64,000 nucleotides of DNA from Bacillus sp. USDA818B3_A (lineage in GTDB: Bacteria > Bacillota > Bacilli > Bacillales > Cytobacillaceae): assembly GCF_009928415.1 (NCBI RefSeq), contig NZ_JAABNN010000001.1, positions 27,995 to 91,994 of the forward strand, read 5' to 3'. The position numbers and the translations under genes are program-made. The notes below the pieces were generated by a model. It was not told the origin of the DNA. It saw only the letters and a list, made by a program, of their open reading frames with translations, and did no database searches. Shown here piece by piece: positions 38,287-46,669 of this stretch. Each line of letters opens with the position of its first letter. Position 1 is the first letter of the stretch.

Positions 38287-39198
38287 ATGGAGACAAGGCA
38301 AATTCAATATTTCCTAGAAGTGGCAAAACGAGAGCATGTAACAGACGCAGCTGATGCTTTGCATGTTGCCCAATCATCTGTTAGCAGACAAATTTTTAAT
38401 TTAGAGGATGAGTTAGGTGTCGAACTCTTTATACGTGAAGGTAGAAATGTAAGGTTAACTCCTCTAGGCCGGATTTTTTATGAACGGATGAAACAAGTGT
38501 GGAACATGATGGAGGATGCGAAACGGGAAGTGGAAGAATATCTAAATCCTGAAAAAGGCATTGTTCGGATTGCCTTTCCGATAAGCATGGCGGCTCATAC
38601 CTTGCCGTCCATCATTTATGCTTTTCGGACACGATACCCAGAAGCAAAATTTCAAATGAGCAATGCCCTTTATTATGATTTAATTGATGGTGTAATCAAT
38701 GGTGAATTTAATTTAGCCATGATTGCTCCGATGCCGAATCAGGAAAAAGAGAAAAAAATAAAAGGGATGACTCTTTTCACCGAAGACATTGTGGCGCTCA
38801 TCCCTATTCATCACCCCTTATCTGATCGAAAATCGATTAGGTTAAGAGACCTAAGGGAAGCCCCCTTTTGTGTTCTTCCAGAAGGGTTTGTGTTTCGTGA
38901 TCAAGTGGTTCGCGCCTGTCATGATGCAGGCTTTTCTCCAAAAATCGCCTTTGAAGGAAAGGATATTGATGCATTAAAGGGATTAGTGTCTGCAGGTTTG
39001 GGGGTCGCATTGATGCCAGAAATGACTTTGGTAGATAATACCCCCCGTTCCACCGTCATCATTCCCATCTCAGATACCACTCTGACACGAACAGTTGGTG
39101 TGATTTACCCGACCCAGCGTAAACTGCTCCCGACTGAAGCCTTGTTTTATGAGTTCCTGCTTGAAACTTACGAACGACTCAATGAGTTTAGTAAATAA
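38287..39198 (+). CDS. GltC-like LysR-family regulator
   Basis: A 303-residue LysR regulator. The N-terminal helix-turn-helix is AADALHVAQSSVSRQIFNLEDELG (about residues 17-40), followed by a linker helix and an effector-binding domain with PEGFVFRDQVV and GLVSAGLGVALMPE. The whole length is close to GltC of B. subtilis, the activator of glutamate synthase genes. Here it is divergent from gdhA, so gdhA is the likely target. ATG 38287 with AGGA upstream is preferred to a GTG three codons earlier. Confidence 0.88.
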   Translation: METRQIQYFLEVAKREHVTDAADALHVAQSSVSRQIFNLEDELGVELFIREGRNVRLTPLGRIFYERMKQVWNMMEDAKREVEEYLNPEKGIVRIAFPISMAAHTLPSIIYAFRTRYPEAKFQMSNALYYDLIDGVINGEFNLAMIAPMPNQEKEKKIKGMTLFTEDIVALIPIHHPLSDRKSIRLRDLREAPFCVLPEGFVFRDQVVRACHDAGFSPKIAFEGKDIDALKGLVSAGLGVALMPEMTLVDNTPRSTVIIPISDTTLTRTVGVIYPTQRKLLPTEALFYEFLLETYERLNEFSK

Positions 39199-39250
39199 AG
39201 AATGGCAGTAAGCAGCTGGGTCTTGTTTGCAAGCGAACCCCTACAAAATC

Positions 39251-39278
39251 AGGAGTGCCATTTTCCTTTGGCACTCCT
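39251..39278 (+). terminator. Terminator of the GltC-like gene
   Basis: AGGAGTGCCA/TGGCACTCCT stem with an 8-nt loop, then CTTTGTTTTTG. Confidence 0.85.
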
Positions 39279-39319
39279 CTTTGTTTTTGCTTCGGTAAAG
39301 CAAGCAACTTTGTTCCCCT

Positions 39320-40330
39320 TTACTTTTGTTGTGATAAAACTCTTCTAACAAATTCAAATCCTTGCTTCTCTGCTTGGTCCATAGCTCGCTTAGGCATCTC
39401 TTTGTTTTCTCTTTGTTTTTTTAATTGCATGGTCCCATTGATATTTGCTTCTATTTCGTGTTTCATCATGTTGACAATCCAAATGATCACTAAAAATCCT
39501 AAAATAGGGGCAAAGACCGTCCAAGGTGCTCTGCTGAAATCATTATAATTCTGCCCGATTAAGCCGGCCCATTCATTCGATAAAGAAGCCGCTTTCGGTG
39601 GTTCATCATAGCCGAAAACTCCGCCAATTGTTTCCCCGCCTAGGAAGAAGCCAAAAATCCCAAGATGCATGGTTACCTGTAAGCTGCTTATTAACTGCTG
39701 AAAAATAAACAACACTCCGTAGGACCGAAAAAACGGCATTAAATGTGTCCGTATAATATGTATTTTACTAGCCCCCATTAAGAAAGAGCTCTGAATAAAC
39801 GATTGTTTCAGCCATTCATCTGTGAGCTCTGCTGCCAAAATGGTAACTGACGGAAAACCTAGAAAGACTAGGATTAATAATTGATAAGTTATGACAGCGG
39901 AACTTGGACTCTCGAAACTTCCCATGACTGGCATCATTAGCACAATGCCTAAAAATGCTGCAGGTATATATCTAAATATGATAAAAAAGTCTTTAAAATA
40001 CTTGGTCAAATAGGGAAAATAAACAGATAAGAATACACCCATGATTCCACCCAATAGTACTCTTAGAATTGCAACTGTAATGGCTGTAATCAGGGTGAAT
40101 TTGGCTCCATACAACAGCAGCAGATGCATCTCCTGCCCATTGCGGTCCGTTCCCAATATATGCTCTAGAGAAGGCCGAAACGGTGCCCTTCCAATATAAT
40201 TGCCCGCCTCATCGGTGACTAAGATTTTTTTATTAAAATCTACTGGTCCGTACAAAGGATACAAATAACTCAGTAGAAATAGAAGGAGAAGGATGACCGC
40301 GCCAAACATTGTTTTTTTATAATTTCTCAT
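39320..40330 (-). CDS. Peptide-type ABC transporter permease (OppC/DppC-like), orphan
   Basis: A 336-residue membrane protein. The DppC-type pattern is one N-terminal helix, a long external loop containing HILGTDRNGQEM, then about five helices with an EAA-like loop around SFLMGASKIHIIRTHLMPFF. A charged C-terminal tail of about 45 residues is unusual. The start overlaps the partner permease by 4 bp. No binding protein or ATPase gene is adjacent. The HILGTDRNGQ motif supports peptide/nickel-type transport; the substrate is unknown. Confidence 0.85.
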   Translation of the reverse strand: MRNYKKTMFGAVILLLLFLLSYLYPLYGPVDFNKKILVTDEAGNYIGRAPFRPSLEHILGTDRNGQEMHLLLLYGAKFTLITAITVAILRVLLGGIMGVFLSVYFPYLTKYFKDFFIIFRYIPAAFLGIVLMMPVMGSFESPSSAVITYQLLILVFLGFPSVTILAAELTDEWLKQSFIQSSFLMGASKIHIIRTHLMPFFRSYGVLFIFQQLISSLQVTMHLGIFGFFLGGETIGGVFGYDEPPKAASLSNEWAGLIGQNYNDFSRAPWTVFAPILGFLVIIWIVNMMKHEIEANINGTMQLKKQRENKEMPKRAMDQAEKQGFEFVRRVLSQQK

Positions 40331-41196
40331 AGACTACTACTCTCCTTCCCTTTATAAAACTTGATCACCAGATGGCTCACTGCTTCCATTATCAACAGTG
40401 GAAGTGTAAACAAGAATAAACAAATCAATAGTGCCAAAAATTCTCCATTCCCCATTGCCGTTTGAAAGGTTTTCGTAAAGCCGGGAATGTTAAACATGTA
40501 CTCTAATAGAAAAATATTTGAGAGTATAATCCAAAGACTTGTCCTCAGCTGGATGATTAATAGGGGTACTAGGTTGCGAATCTTATGAACCATGAGAATT
40601 CGAAACCGGCTGAGTCCTTTGGCCAAACTATACTGCACATAATCTTTTGCCTCTTCCTCTTCTAGCACTTTCATAAAGAATTGTAGTAAGAAAAATGCCG
40701 GGAGAAAAGAAATGGTTACGATGGGGATTACATAGGGCTTATGTCCAAAATTCCCGTATAATTGTAAAAATTTGAGTCCTGTAGATTGATAGAGTGTAAT
40801 AACAAAAAAATGAAACGAAAAGATGACCAGTAAATCTGGAACACCTTCAAAAAAATCAATAATCCTTTTTAGACTTTTTGCTATCTTTTTAGGAACCGTT
40901 TGGACCAAAATTACTCCTGCCAGGCTAATGCATATGACTAGCAATAGGGAAATAAATAGGATGAACATGGTATAGCGATAACTGTCCATCCAATTTAGCT
41001 GCTGTAAGAAAATAATGAATTGCCCATCTGTCAGCTCCGTTAATTTTAGAAAACTCATTTTTACATATGTCCAAAACGTTATCACGTTAAAGGTTAGTGA
41101 CTCCCCTAAACCAATCAGCGATGGGACGGCAAAAACAAATATAATCCCCGAAATCATTAAGAAAAACCTTACAGGTAACTCCAATACCTTTTTCAA
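40327..41196 (-). CDS. Peptide-type ABC transporter permease (OppB/DppB-like), orphan
   Basis: A 289-residue membrane protein with about six transmembrane segments and an EAA-like cytoplasmic loop around YSLAKGLSRFRILMVHKIRN. It forms a two-gene operon with the DppC-like permease through a 4-bp overlap. It is shorter and more diverged than standard DppB. Since the operon has only the two membrane subunits, its ATPases and receptor must be supplied from elsewhere, or it is a remnant. Confidence 0.8.
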   Translation of the reverse strand: MKKVLELPVRFFLMISGIIFVFAVPSLIGLGESLTFNVITFWTYVKMSFLKLTELTDGQFIIFLQQLNWMDSYRYTMFILFISLLLVICISLAGVILVQTVPKKIAKSLKRIIDFFEGVPDLLVIFSFHFFVITLYQSTGLKFLQLYGNFGHKPYVIPIVTISFLPAFFLLQFFMKVLEEEEAKDYVQYSLAKGLSRFRILMVHKIRNLVPLLIIQLRTSLWIILSNIFLLEYMFNIPGFTKTFQTAMGNGEFLALLICLFLFTLPLLIMEAVSHLVIKFYKGKESSSL

Positions 41197-41431
41197 CTTT
41201 TCACCTCTTTCTTAATATCTATCAGTGTTTCGTTCACCTAAATAAATTAGACGAGTCAAATGTTGTTTTATATTCATATTTTTAATAAAAAATTAAGTTT
41301 TTTCAAGAATAAAGAAATTTGATTTAGGATGATTAAATTCTTTGACTGTGTGAAAAACCAATCCGCCCTGCCCCAATCCACATATAAATAGTAATAAATT
41401 GTTGTTGCAGGTCAATGAGAGGAGTTTCTAA

Positions 41432-41593
41432 ATGACAAAAAAAATAATCGATAGAATCCCGCTGGAGGAAAGAATTAAGGTCATGACGAATGAAGAGAAT
41501 CAAGGCGGGGACTTATCAGCCCGTGACTATGCTTGGTATGTAACGTTAGGAATCATCTTTCCTGTTATTTTGCTCATTTGGGGATGGTCCTAA
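41432..41593 (+). CDS. 53-residue single-pass membrane protein coupled to NCS1 permease
   Basis: AGAGGAG lies 8 nt upstream of ATG 41432. The stop TAA (41591-41593) overlaps the next ATG as TAATG. The N-terminal 30 residues are charged (MTKKIIDRIPLEERIK, EENQGGD). A transmembrane segment (about 36-52) follows, ending IWGWS. The tight coupling to the permease suggests a small accessory subunit made in equal amounts. I know small partners in other transporter families, but not an established one for NCS1. Function is inferred. Confidence 0.78.
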   Translation: MTKKIIDRIPLEERIKVMTNEENQGGDLSARDYAWYVTLGIIFPVILLIWGWS

Positions 41594-43011
41594 TGTCTAG
41601 ACAAGAACAACATGAGACAGAAGACTCATATCCGCTACTACCACATGAACGAATTTGGCGACAACGGGATTTATTAATGGTTTCCATCAGCACCACGATT
41701 GCCACTTGGTGTTTTTTAATGGGCGGCTTTGTGGGTACCTATTTAAATGCCAAAATGGGGATGGCCGCACTTACAGCTGGCTCGATGATTGGGATGTTTT
41801 TTATTTCACTTGCTGTTATACCAGCTGCCGCTAAATATGGAATTGAAAGCGTTACCTCAACCAAACCGTTTTTCGGAAACCGTGGGTGGATTCTAGCCTT
41901 GATCCTTCAATACTTATCGGTCATAGGCTGGAATTCCATTATTCTCATCTTCTTCGCAAAATCCACAGCCCGCTTGTTGCTTGTAACTGGTGTCATCCCC
42001 GAGTCATTCAGCTCCATCACTGTTTCTTTACTTACGATTGCGGCCGTTATCGCTATCTTCCTTCTTTTGCGCAAAGGTTCGGAAGCCGTTAAACATTTAT
42101 CTGCCTTTTTAACCATCCTTATCCTTTTAGTAGGAATCTGGCTCTTTTTTATCATCATAAAAAACTTTGGTTTTGAAACCATTGCAGCTGCCAAACCGGC
42201 TGCCTCGTCTGGCCATCCGCTTTGGGATTACACAACAGGAGTTGAGATCGGTTTGGTCAGTTTAATGGCGTGGTGGCCATACTTGGGTGGACTCGTTCGA
42301 ATGTCTCCAAAAGCAAGTCAGACCACACTGCCTTCGATGCTGGGTTTAGGGCTGCCTGCCGCTGTCATGAGCTATATTGGAATTTTTTCAATACTGATAA
42401 TCGGTGATCCTGACCCTACTGCCTGGATGGTTGAACTAGGAGGAATTCTCTATGGCAGCATCGCCCTTGGCTTTATTGCAGTTGCGAACTTCGGTTCTGC
42501 CGTCGTCGGAGTGTATATCTCCTGTCTGGGATTAAGAAATGTGGAGTTTCTGAAGAAGAAATCCTGGAATTTGACCACCTTGACAGCATTGATTCCAATT
42601 GCCTTAGTAGCGGTATTAATACCGGATTTATTTTTCGCAAAATTTGGCAATTTCTTAGCTTTCCTTGGGGTGTTATTTGCTCCAATGGTAGGCATACAAA
42701 TCGTTGATTACTTTGTTTTTCGAAGAAAGCAGCTGAGCATGAATGACTTGTATGATTCAACCGCCACTTCCGCTTATTCCTTTTGGAAAGGATGGAATCC
42801 CGCTGGTCTAATCGCCTTAATGGGCGGTATCGTCACTTACTTTTATCTATTAAACCCTTTAACTTATCAATCCCACCCTCCCTATCAATACTTGACTGCC
42901 ACCCTGCCAAGCATGATCATTGCAGCGGCCGTATATGGGATAATAACCAGTTTGGTCATTATTCCTGCAGGTTGGGGAGGGTATAGAAAAAACAAAAGAC
43001 CGAAACGCTGA
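41593..43011 (+). CDS. NCS1-family purine/cytosine-type permease
   Basis: A 472-residue membrane protein with about 12 helices. The NCS1 opening is recognisable: HERIWRQRDLLMVSISTTIATWCFLMGGFVGTYL with repeated small and aromatic residues. Later come LGLPAAVMSYIGIF and APMVGIQIVDYFV. NCS1 symporters import nucleobases, HMP, hydantoins or related rings with Na+ or H+. The start is ATG 41593, overlapping the stop of the small membrane protein. The substrate is not evident. Confidence 0.88.
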   Translation: MSRQEQHETEDSYPLLPHERIWRQRDLLMVSISTTIATWCFLMGGFVGTYLNAKMGMAALTAGSMIGMFFISLAVIPAAAKYGIESVTSTKPFFGNRGWILALILQYLSVIGWNSIILIFFAKSTARLLLVTGVIPESFSSITVSLLTIAAVIAIFLLLRKGSEAVKHLSAFLTILILLVGIWLFFIIIKNFGFETIAAAKPAASSGHPLWDYTTGVEIGLVSLMAWWPYLGGLVRMSPKASQTTLPSMLGLGLPAAVMSYIGIFSILIIGDPDPTAWMVELGGILYGSIALGFIAVANFGSAVVGVYISCLGLRNVEFLKKKSWNLTTLTALIPIALVAVLIPDLFFAKFGNFLAFLGVLFAPMVGIQIVDYFVFRRKQLSMNDLYDSTATSAYSFWKGWNPAGLIALMGGIVTYFYLLNPLTYQSHPPYQYLTATLPSMIIAAAVYGIITSLVIIPAGWGGYRKNKRPKR

Positions 43012-43030
43012 TATAGACAAAACTCTATAT

Positions 43031-43056
43031 GGGAGTGTATTTCACTTTGCACTCCC
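43031..43056 (+). terminator. Terminator of the NCS1 permease gene
   Basis: GGGAGTG/CACTCCC stem with a 12-nt loop lies 19 bp after the stop; the T-tail is short. Confidence 0.65.
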
Positions 43057-43262
43057 TGACTGTTTTCTATAAATTTTGCAAAAAATTTGTCTTCTTTTAT
43101 ATATTTTTAAAAGAATTGTAATACAAAGGAGACTGTAAATATGGTACATTGGATATAATTAATTCTGTTATATAATAAAAAAACAGAATTTACCGTCGTA
43201 TTGCCTTATTAGATAAACGGTTTGCTGGAACGATCTATTTCTTTTTAGAATGAGGGATTCAT

Positions 43263-43646
43263 ATGTTAACACGGTACAAAAAAATGTACAATAAAATTGC
43301 GACTGGGTTATTATCTTTTATGCCAAATGAAAAGAATCTACAAAAACTGATGACAACCATGACTGAATATGAAACCGAACAAAACCGCCAACTTTTTTTG
43401 TGGAAAGAAGAAGAAGGAATTATTGGACTAATTGGTGTCTTATTTGTAGAGAAAGACCTTATGCAAATCATACATATTTCTGTAAATCCGTCGCACCGTG
43501 GTCAAGGACTTGGCAAAAAAATGATAAGTGCCTTAAGAGATCTATATCCGGACCCACATTTGATTCCTGATGAGCATACAAAATCGTTTCTGGTTAAGTG
43601 TGATATCTCCCCTAAAATATCACAAAGCACAGCCTATGCTCTTTAA
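43263..43646 (+). CDS. ribT: RibT-like GNAT-family protein
   Basis: A 127-residue protein closely resembling RibT, the small GNAT-fold protein at the end of the B. subtilis riboflavin operon. Shared stretches are MLTRYKKMYNKIATGLLSFMPNEK, RQLFLWKEEEGIIGLIGV and ISVNPSHRGQGLGKKMISALRDLYP; the last contains the acetyl-CoA loop. The substrate is not known to me. Here it stands alone with its own terminator and no rib genes nearby. An imperfect hairpin with AATTCTGTT/AACAGAATT arms lies upstream, but no FMN riboswitch. Confidence 0.82.
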   Translation: MLTRYKKMYNKIATGLLSFMPNEKNLQKLMTTMTEYETEQNRQLFLWKEEEGIIGLIGVLFVEKDLMQIIHISVNPSHRGQGLGKKMISALRDLYPDPHLIPDEHTKSFLVKCDISPKISQSTAYAL

Positions 43647-43687
43647 ACGAAACGCAGAATGTAAATAACTTCCTATCTAAATACAAC

Positions 43688-43720
43688 AAACCCTTCCAAA
43701 AATAACGCAAGGAAGGGTTT
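43688..43720. terminator. Terminator between ribT and a convergent small gene
   Basis: AAACCCTTCC/GGAAGGGTTT arms with a 13-nt loop lie between convergent genes. Confidence 0.8.
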
Positions 43721-43737
43721 GTGTACAATATATATTT

Positions 43738-43959
43738 TTAGAGCAGAATGGAATCCAATATCCCCAAAGTTTTTTTGATATCATATTGCTCTAAAGCAAC
43801 CAAAAATAACTTTCTTTTCAACAATTCTTCCTCTAACGATTTTATATTTCTGTTATACATATCCAGTATTGCAGCAATATAAGCCTCTATAACATTTTCA
43901 TCACTTAACTTTTCAAAATCATAAACTAGTGCCTTTTTAATAACAACTGCATTCATCAT
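43738..43959 (-). CDS. 73-residue unknown protein under a cyclic-di-GMP riboswitch
   Basis: I do not recognise this protein. It is mostly helical, with an acidic middle (DFEKLSDENVIEAYIAAILD) and a charged amphipathic helix (KSLEEELLKRKLFLVALEQ). It has no membrane segment or signal. Two tandem ATGs (43959 and 43956) follow AGGGGG; the second has the better 7-nt spacing. The 5' leader carries a cyclic-di-GMP-I riboswitch and a hairpin that buries the ribosome site. The product is therefore probably an output of cyclic-di-GMP signalling, such as a small regulator of motility, surface or sporulation behaviour. That role is inference. Confidence 0.75.
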   Translation of the reverse strand: MMNAVVIKKALVYDFEKLSDENVIEAYIAAILDMYNRNIKSLEEELLKRKLFLVALEQYDIKKTLGILDSILL

Positions 43960-43966
43960 ATAGCCC

Positions 43967-43988
43967 CCTAAAATATGTCTATTTTAGG
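43967..43988 (-). promoter_or_regulatory. Hairpin sequestering the ribosome site of the 73-residue gene
   Basis: CCTAAAATA-GACA-TATTTTAGG on the minus strand has perfect 9-bp arms. Its right arm includes part of the AGGGGG ribosome site. Its left arm overlaps the 3' side of the riboswitch P1 stem (TGCCT), so the two folds compete. Confidence 0.7.
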
Positions 43989-44060
43989 CAGCTCAGCCGT
44001 CATAGTTATGAACCTTAGACCTGTAGCTTTGCGTCCCAATCTTTCGAGTGGTTTGCCTTT
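43984..44060 (-). ncRNA. Cyclic-di-GMP-I (GEMM) riboswitch
   Basis: Read on the minus strand, the element has the conserved pieces in order. GGCAAACC is followed by a stem capped by the GNRA loop CGAAAG, then GGGACGCAAAGCTAC, the most diagnostic GEMM segment. GGTCTAAGG follows, then CTATGACGGCTG, and P1 closes as TGCCT. P1 pairs AGGCA (44054-44058) with TGCCT (43986-43990). It binds cyclic-di-GMP in the cell. Ligand-stabilised P1 would take bases from the ribosome-site hairpin just downstream, suggesting translation is switched on by the ligand; the direction is inferred. Confidence 0.92.
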
Positions 44061-44231
44061 TTCTATTTGCTGCGTTAAACTTCGATGTTGATTTCCACTC
44101 CAATCAACATCGTGACAAATTCCATTTCAAATTTAAAATGTAATCAATGTTATAATAAGATATTTTCACCAAACCAGCAATCGAAAAATCATTAAATTTT
44201 ATCTTAATTTTTCTAGTTAGCGAGTTAGAAA

Positions 44232-44468
44232 TTAATTATTTCCTAAGGTTTGGCGACGTTTTTGGCGATTTCTTTGTAATTCGCTTTGTTTCCATATGTA
44301 TTTCTGCATATATAACTTTAGTACATCTTTCATTGTCTTTCCGTTTTTTTCCACCGCATCTTGAAATTGCTCCATTACACTTTCTGGGATTTCAACGATT
44401 AATTGAACCTTTTCAGGTTTTCCTTCACTTCCTTTCATCTCCTTTTTATACATATGTATCTGGTCCAT
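44232..44468 (-). CDS. Small ribbon-helix-helix-like protein
   Basis: A 78-residue basic protein. A strand-like stretch (EKVQLIVEIPESV) followed by two helices (MEQFQDAVEKNGKTMKDVLKLYMQKYIW) has the spacing of a ribbon-helix-helix DNA-binding domain. A basic tail follows. AGGAGG precedes ATG 44468 at 8 nt. No toxin gene is adjacent, so an antitoxin role is not supported. The fold assignment is moderate. Confidence 0.6.
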   Translation of the reverse strand: MDQIHMYKKEMKGSEGKPEKVQLIVEIPESVMEQFQDAVEKNGKTMKDVLKLYMQKYIWKQSELQRNRQKRRQTLGNN

Positions 44469-44718
44469 TATTAAACCTCCTGGTATTCTTTAAAATGATT
44501 CTTTTTAAGTAGTCGCAACAAATGAAATATTTGAATTATTTAATATAACACTATGATAACAGTGGAAAACGGATACAATTCTAATAATTTTTCGTCAAAT
44601 TTCGACAATGATTACTAATTCTTACTTCAACAACTGGTAACATTGGAATTAATCTACTATAGAATGATCCTTCTCATGATGATAAATTATTTATTGTCGC
44701 ATCTGATCAAATGATTTG

Positions 44719-45117
44719 ATGAAATGGTGAGTAGTCGCGGTTCCTTAATTTAAGGAGCTGAGGAAAGTCCAGGCTCGCACAGTGCTGAGATGCCTGTAGT
44801 GTTCGTGCCATCTGTAAGGGTGGGCAGTCGATGACCTATCGACTGACGGCGGTGAAATCATGCTACGTCCTTTGGGATATGCTGAGAATAACCTGAAAGT
44901 GCCACAGTGACGAAACTTTTCTGGAAACGGAAAAGGTGGAACGGGTAAACCCCACGAGCGAGCAACCCAAATTTAGGTAGGGGCATCATCCTGCGGGAAA
45001 TGAACCTAACGGATGAATCGGTCATTGACCGATAGTTATATGACTACAACTTCTAGTACGAGGCTTGCTGCCGTTTGTAGTACGGAAGTACAGAACCTGG
45101 CTTACAGCCATTTCATG
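44719..45117 (+). ncRNA. rnpB: RNase P RNA, type B
   Basis: The catalytic RNA of tRNA 5'-end maturation. Conserved landmarks are GAGGAAAGTCCAGGCTCGCACAG, GCTGAGATGCCTGTAGTGTTCGTGCC, GAAAGTGCCACAGTGACG, GGTAAACCCCACGAGCGAG and the 3' GTACGAGG and TTACAG segments. The ends are set by the P1 pairing of TGAAATGG (44720-44727) with CCATTTCA (45108-45115). Length of about 400 nt and layout are of the Bacillus (type B) class. Confidence 0.95.
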
Positions 45118-45211
45118 AGCTGATTATCGTTGATCGAGGCACAATAATAGTGAGGGAGAGTTAATCTCTTTAATGCCCTCTCCTTATTACATATCCTTCC
45201 TAAAACAGTAT

Positions 45212-45502
45212 TTATAAACGATCATGGAAGTCGTCTAGCCCGTTTGTTAAAAGATTTGCAAGGATTGCAGAGTTTTCCTGGTCAGCATCATATTGTAATA
45301 CATCGTCATACTCAAAAAGTTGAAACGAATCAGGAAAGGTTTCCCTCATATAATTAACAAATCCCTCCATATTTTCTTCTCCATTCTGACGAAACTCCAT
45401 CATAATGGATCGAAATTTATGAGGCGGGATATCACACTTAATGTGATAAGATTTTGTAAATCCAAAGTCTTTTGTGCTGTAGAGATTGTATGTAAATGAC
45501 AT
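45212..45502 (-). CDS. Unknown 96-residue protein
   Basis: I do not recognise this protein. It is acidic and probably cytoplasmic, with no membrane segment. Noticeable parts are YHIKCDIPPHKFRSIM and a C-terminal DADQENSAILANLL. ATG 45502 follows AAAGG at 9 nt, better than a GTG three codons upstream. It lies just beyond rnpB, on the opposite strand. Confidence 0.65.
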   Translation of the reverse strand: MSFTYNLYSTKDFGFTKSYHIKCDIPPHKFRSIMMEFRQNGEENMEGFVNYMRETFPDSFQLFEYDDVLQYDADQENSAILANLLTNGLDDFHDRL

Positions 45503-45617
45503 TTGAATCACCCTTTCCTTTCAATGTTCAAATTTATTTTCTCCAATGAAAAATAAATTAATAATTAATTTTTAACTAAATAGGATTTATAAAAAAATTT
45601 AGAGAATTCATAAATAT

Positions 45618-45646
45618 CCCCACAAAAAGAATTGCTTTTTGTGGGG
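45618..45646. terminator. Strong terminator hairpin downstream of rnpB region
   Basis: CCCCACAAAAAG/CTTTTTGTGGGG with a 5-nt loop is followed by TTATTTTTTT on the plus strand. On the minus strand it also closes the SDR gene, although the T-run there is weaker. Confidence 0.85.
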
Positions 45647-45720
45647 TTATTTTTTTATAAAACACTTATTCAAGAATGTTCGTCACTGTTATATCTTCAT
45701 TATTTAAGTTTATTTTGTTT

Positions 45721-46434
45721 TTACCAATTCATTTTTTTCCCTTGATAGTCAATGAACATGTGTTGTTCGATTGAAGGGGATTTCAAGATTTCATTTGCAA
45801 TTCCAGTTGCGGATTCAACCGCATCAATGGTAGCATTCGGGTTAAAATCTCCCATTATATAAGTTCTCACAAATCCTGGATGGAAGGCTAAAACCTTGAT
45901 TCCATATTCCTTTAAATGGTTTTGCATGATCGTTAATTGCATGTTTAAAGCAGCCTTTGACATGCAGTAGGCGTATTCCTTTTTTCTCCATGAATCTTCT
46001 ACACTTCCTGCTTCAGAGGATATATTCGCGAGAATTTTGCTTTCGCCCTTCATTAATAATGGAATGACAGATTTAGATACGCGTAACGGTCCCAAAGTAT
46101 TTGTATTATAGTGTTTCAAAATATCCTCATAATTAATTTCGCCCAGTATATCTTCAGATCGATCTACATAAATGGCTGCATTATTAATCAAGATATCTAA
46201 TTGTCCAGCCGTTTCCTTAATATAATCTGCAGCCGCATCGACCGATTGCTGATTTGTTACATCTAATGAAACAATATGTAAATTTTCGCTATATTCCTTT
46301 TTAAATTTGTCCAGTTCCTGCCAATTATTCATGTATTGTCCAGCAAATACTGTAAAATCAGAGTCAAGGAAAACCTTTGTCAGAGCCAAACCTAACCCTC
46401 TGTCCGCCCCAGTAATATAAATTGTCTTTTTCAT
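45721..46434 (-). CDS. Short-chain dehydrogenase/reductase
   Basis: A 237-residue classical SDR. The cofactor motif is TGADRGLGLA near the N-terminus. NNAAIYV follows, and the catalytic tetrad region includes ISSEAGS (Ser) and YAYCMSKAAL (Tyr and Lys). The last fits YxxxK only as Y-CMS-K, one Tyr into the pair, as usual. ATG 46434 has GGAGG 10 nt upstream. The substrate is unknown and the gene is alone. Confidence 0.9.
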   Translation of the reverse strand: MKKTIYITGADRGLGLALTKVFLDSDFTVFAGQYMNNWQELDKFKKEYSENLHIVSLDVTNQQSVDAAADYIKETAGQLDILINNAAIYVDRSEDILGEINYEDILKHYNTNTLGPLRVSKSVIPLLMKGESKILANISSEAGSVEDSWRKKEYAYCMSKAALNMQLTIMQNHLKEYGIKVLAFHPGFVRTYIMGDFNPNATIDAVESATGIANEILKSPSIEQHMFIDYQGKKMNW

Positions 46435-46549
46435 AAATACCCATCCTCCCTTTAACACGACAATGTAATCACGTAAGCCCTTTCAACTTTAGGTATTCTC
46501 CACAGAAAGTACATATCCTCGTTTTTCATAAAAATTATTAACATCAAAA

Positions 46550-46591
46550 AAAAGTAACCCACTTACCTCTGAAGGAAAGTAGGTTACTTTT
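46550..46591. terminator. Hairpin between SDR gene and a frameshifted small gene
   Basis: AAAAGTAACC/GGTTACTTTT, with near-complementary extension inward, ends in a T-run of eight on the plus strand. No plus-strand gene lies upstream, so what it terminates is unclear. Confidence 0.65.
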
Positions 46592-46669
46592 TTTGCATAT
46601 ATGTAAATGACATTTATCTCTTCTTTCAATATTTTTCGATAAAAAAAAGAAATCCTACTTGGAGGGATC

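Noticed and set aside
43134..43262. FMN riboswitch before ribT
   Set aside because: Only an AT-rich hairpin is present; none of the conserved RFN segments can be found.
44232..44468. Toxin-antitoxin module
   Set aside because: The small ribbon-helix-helix-like gene has no adjacent toxin-sized partner; the next features are the riboswitch-controlled gene and rnpB.
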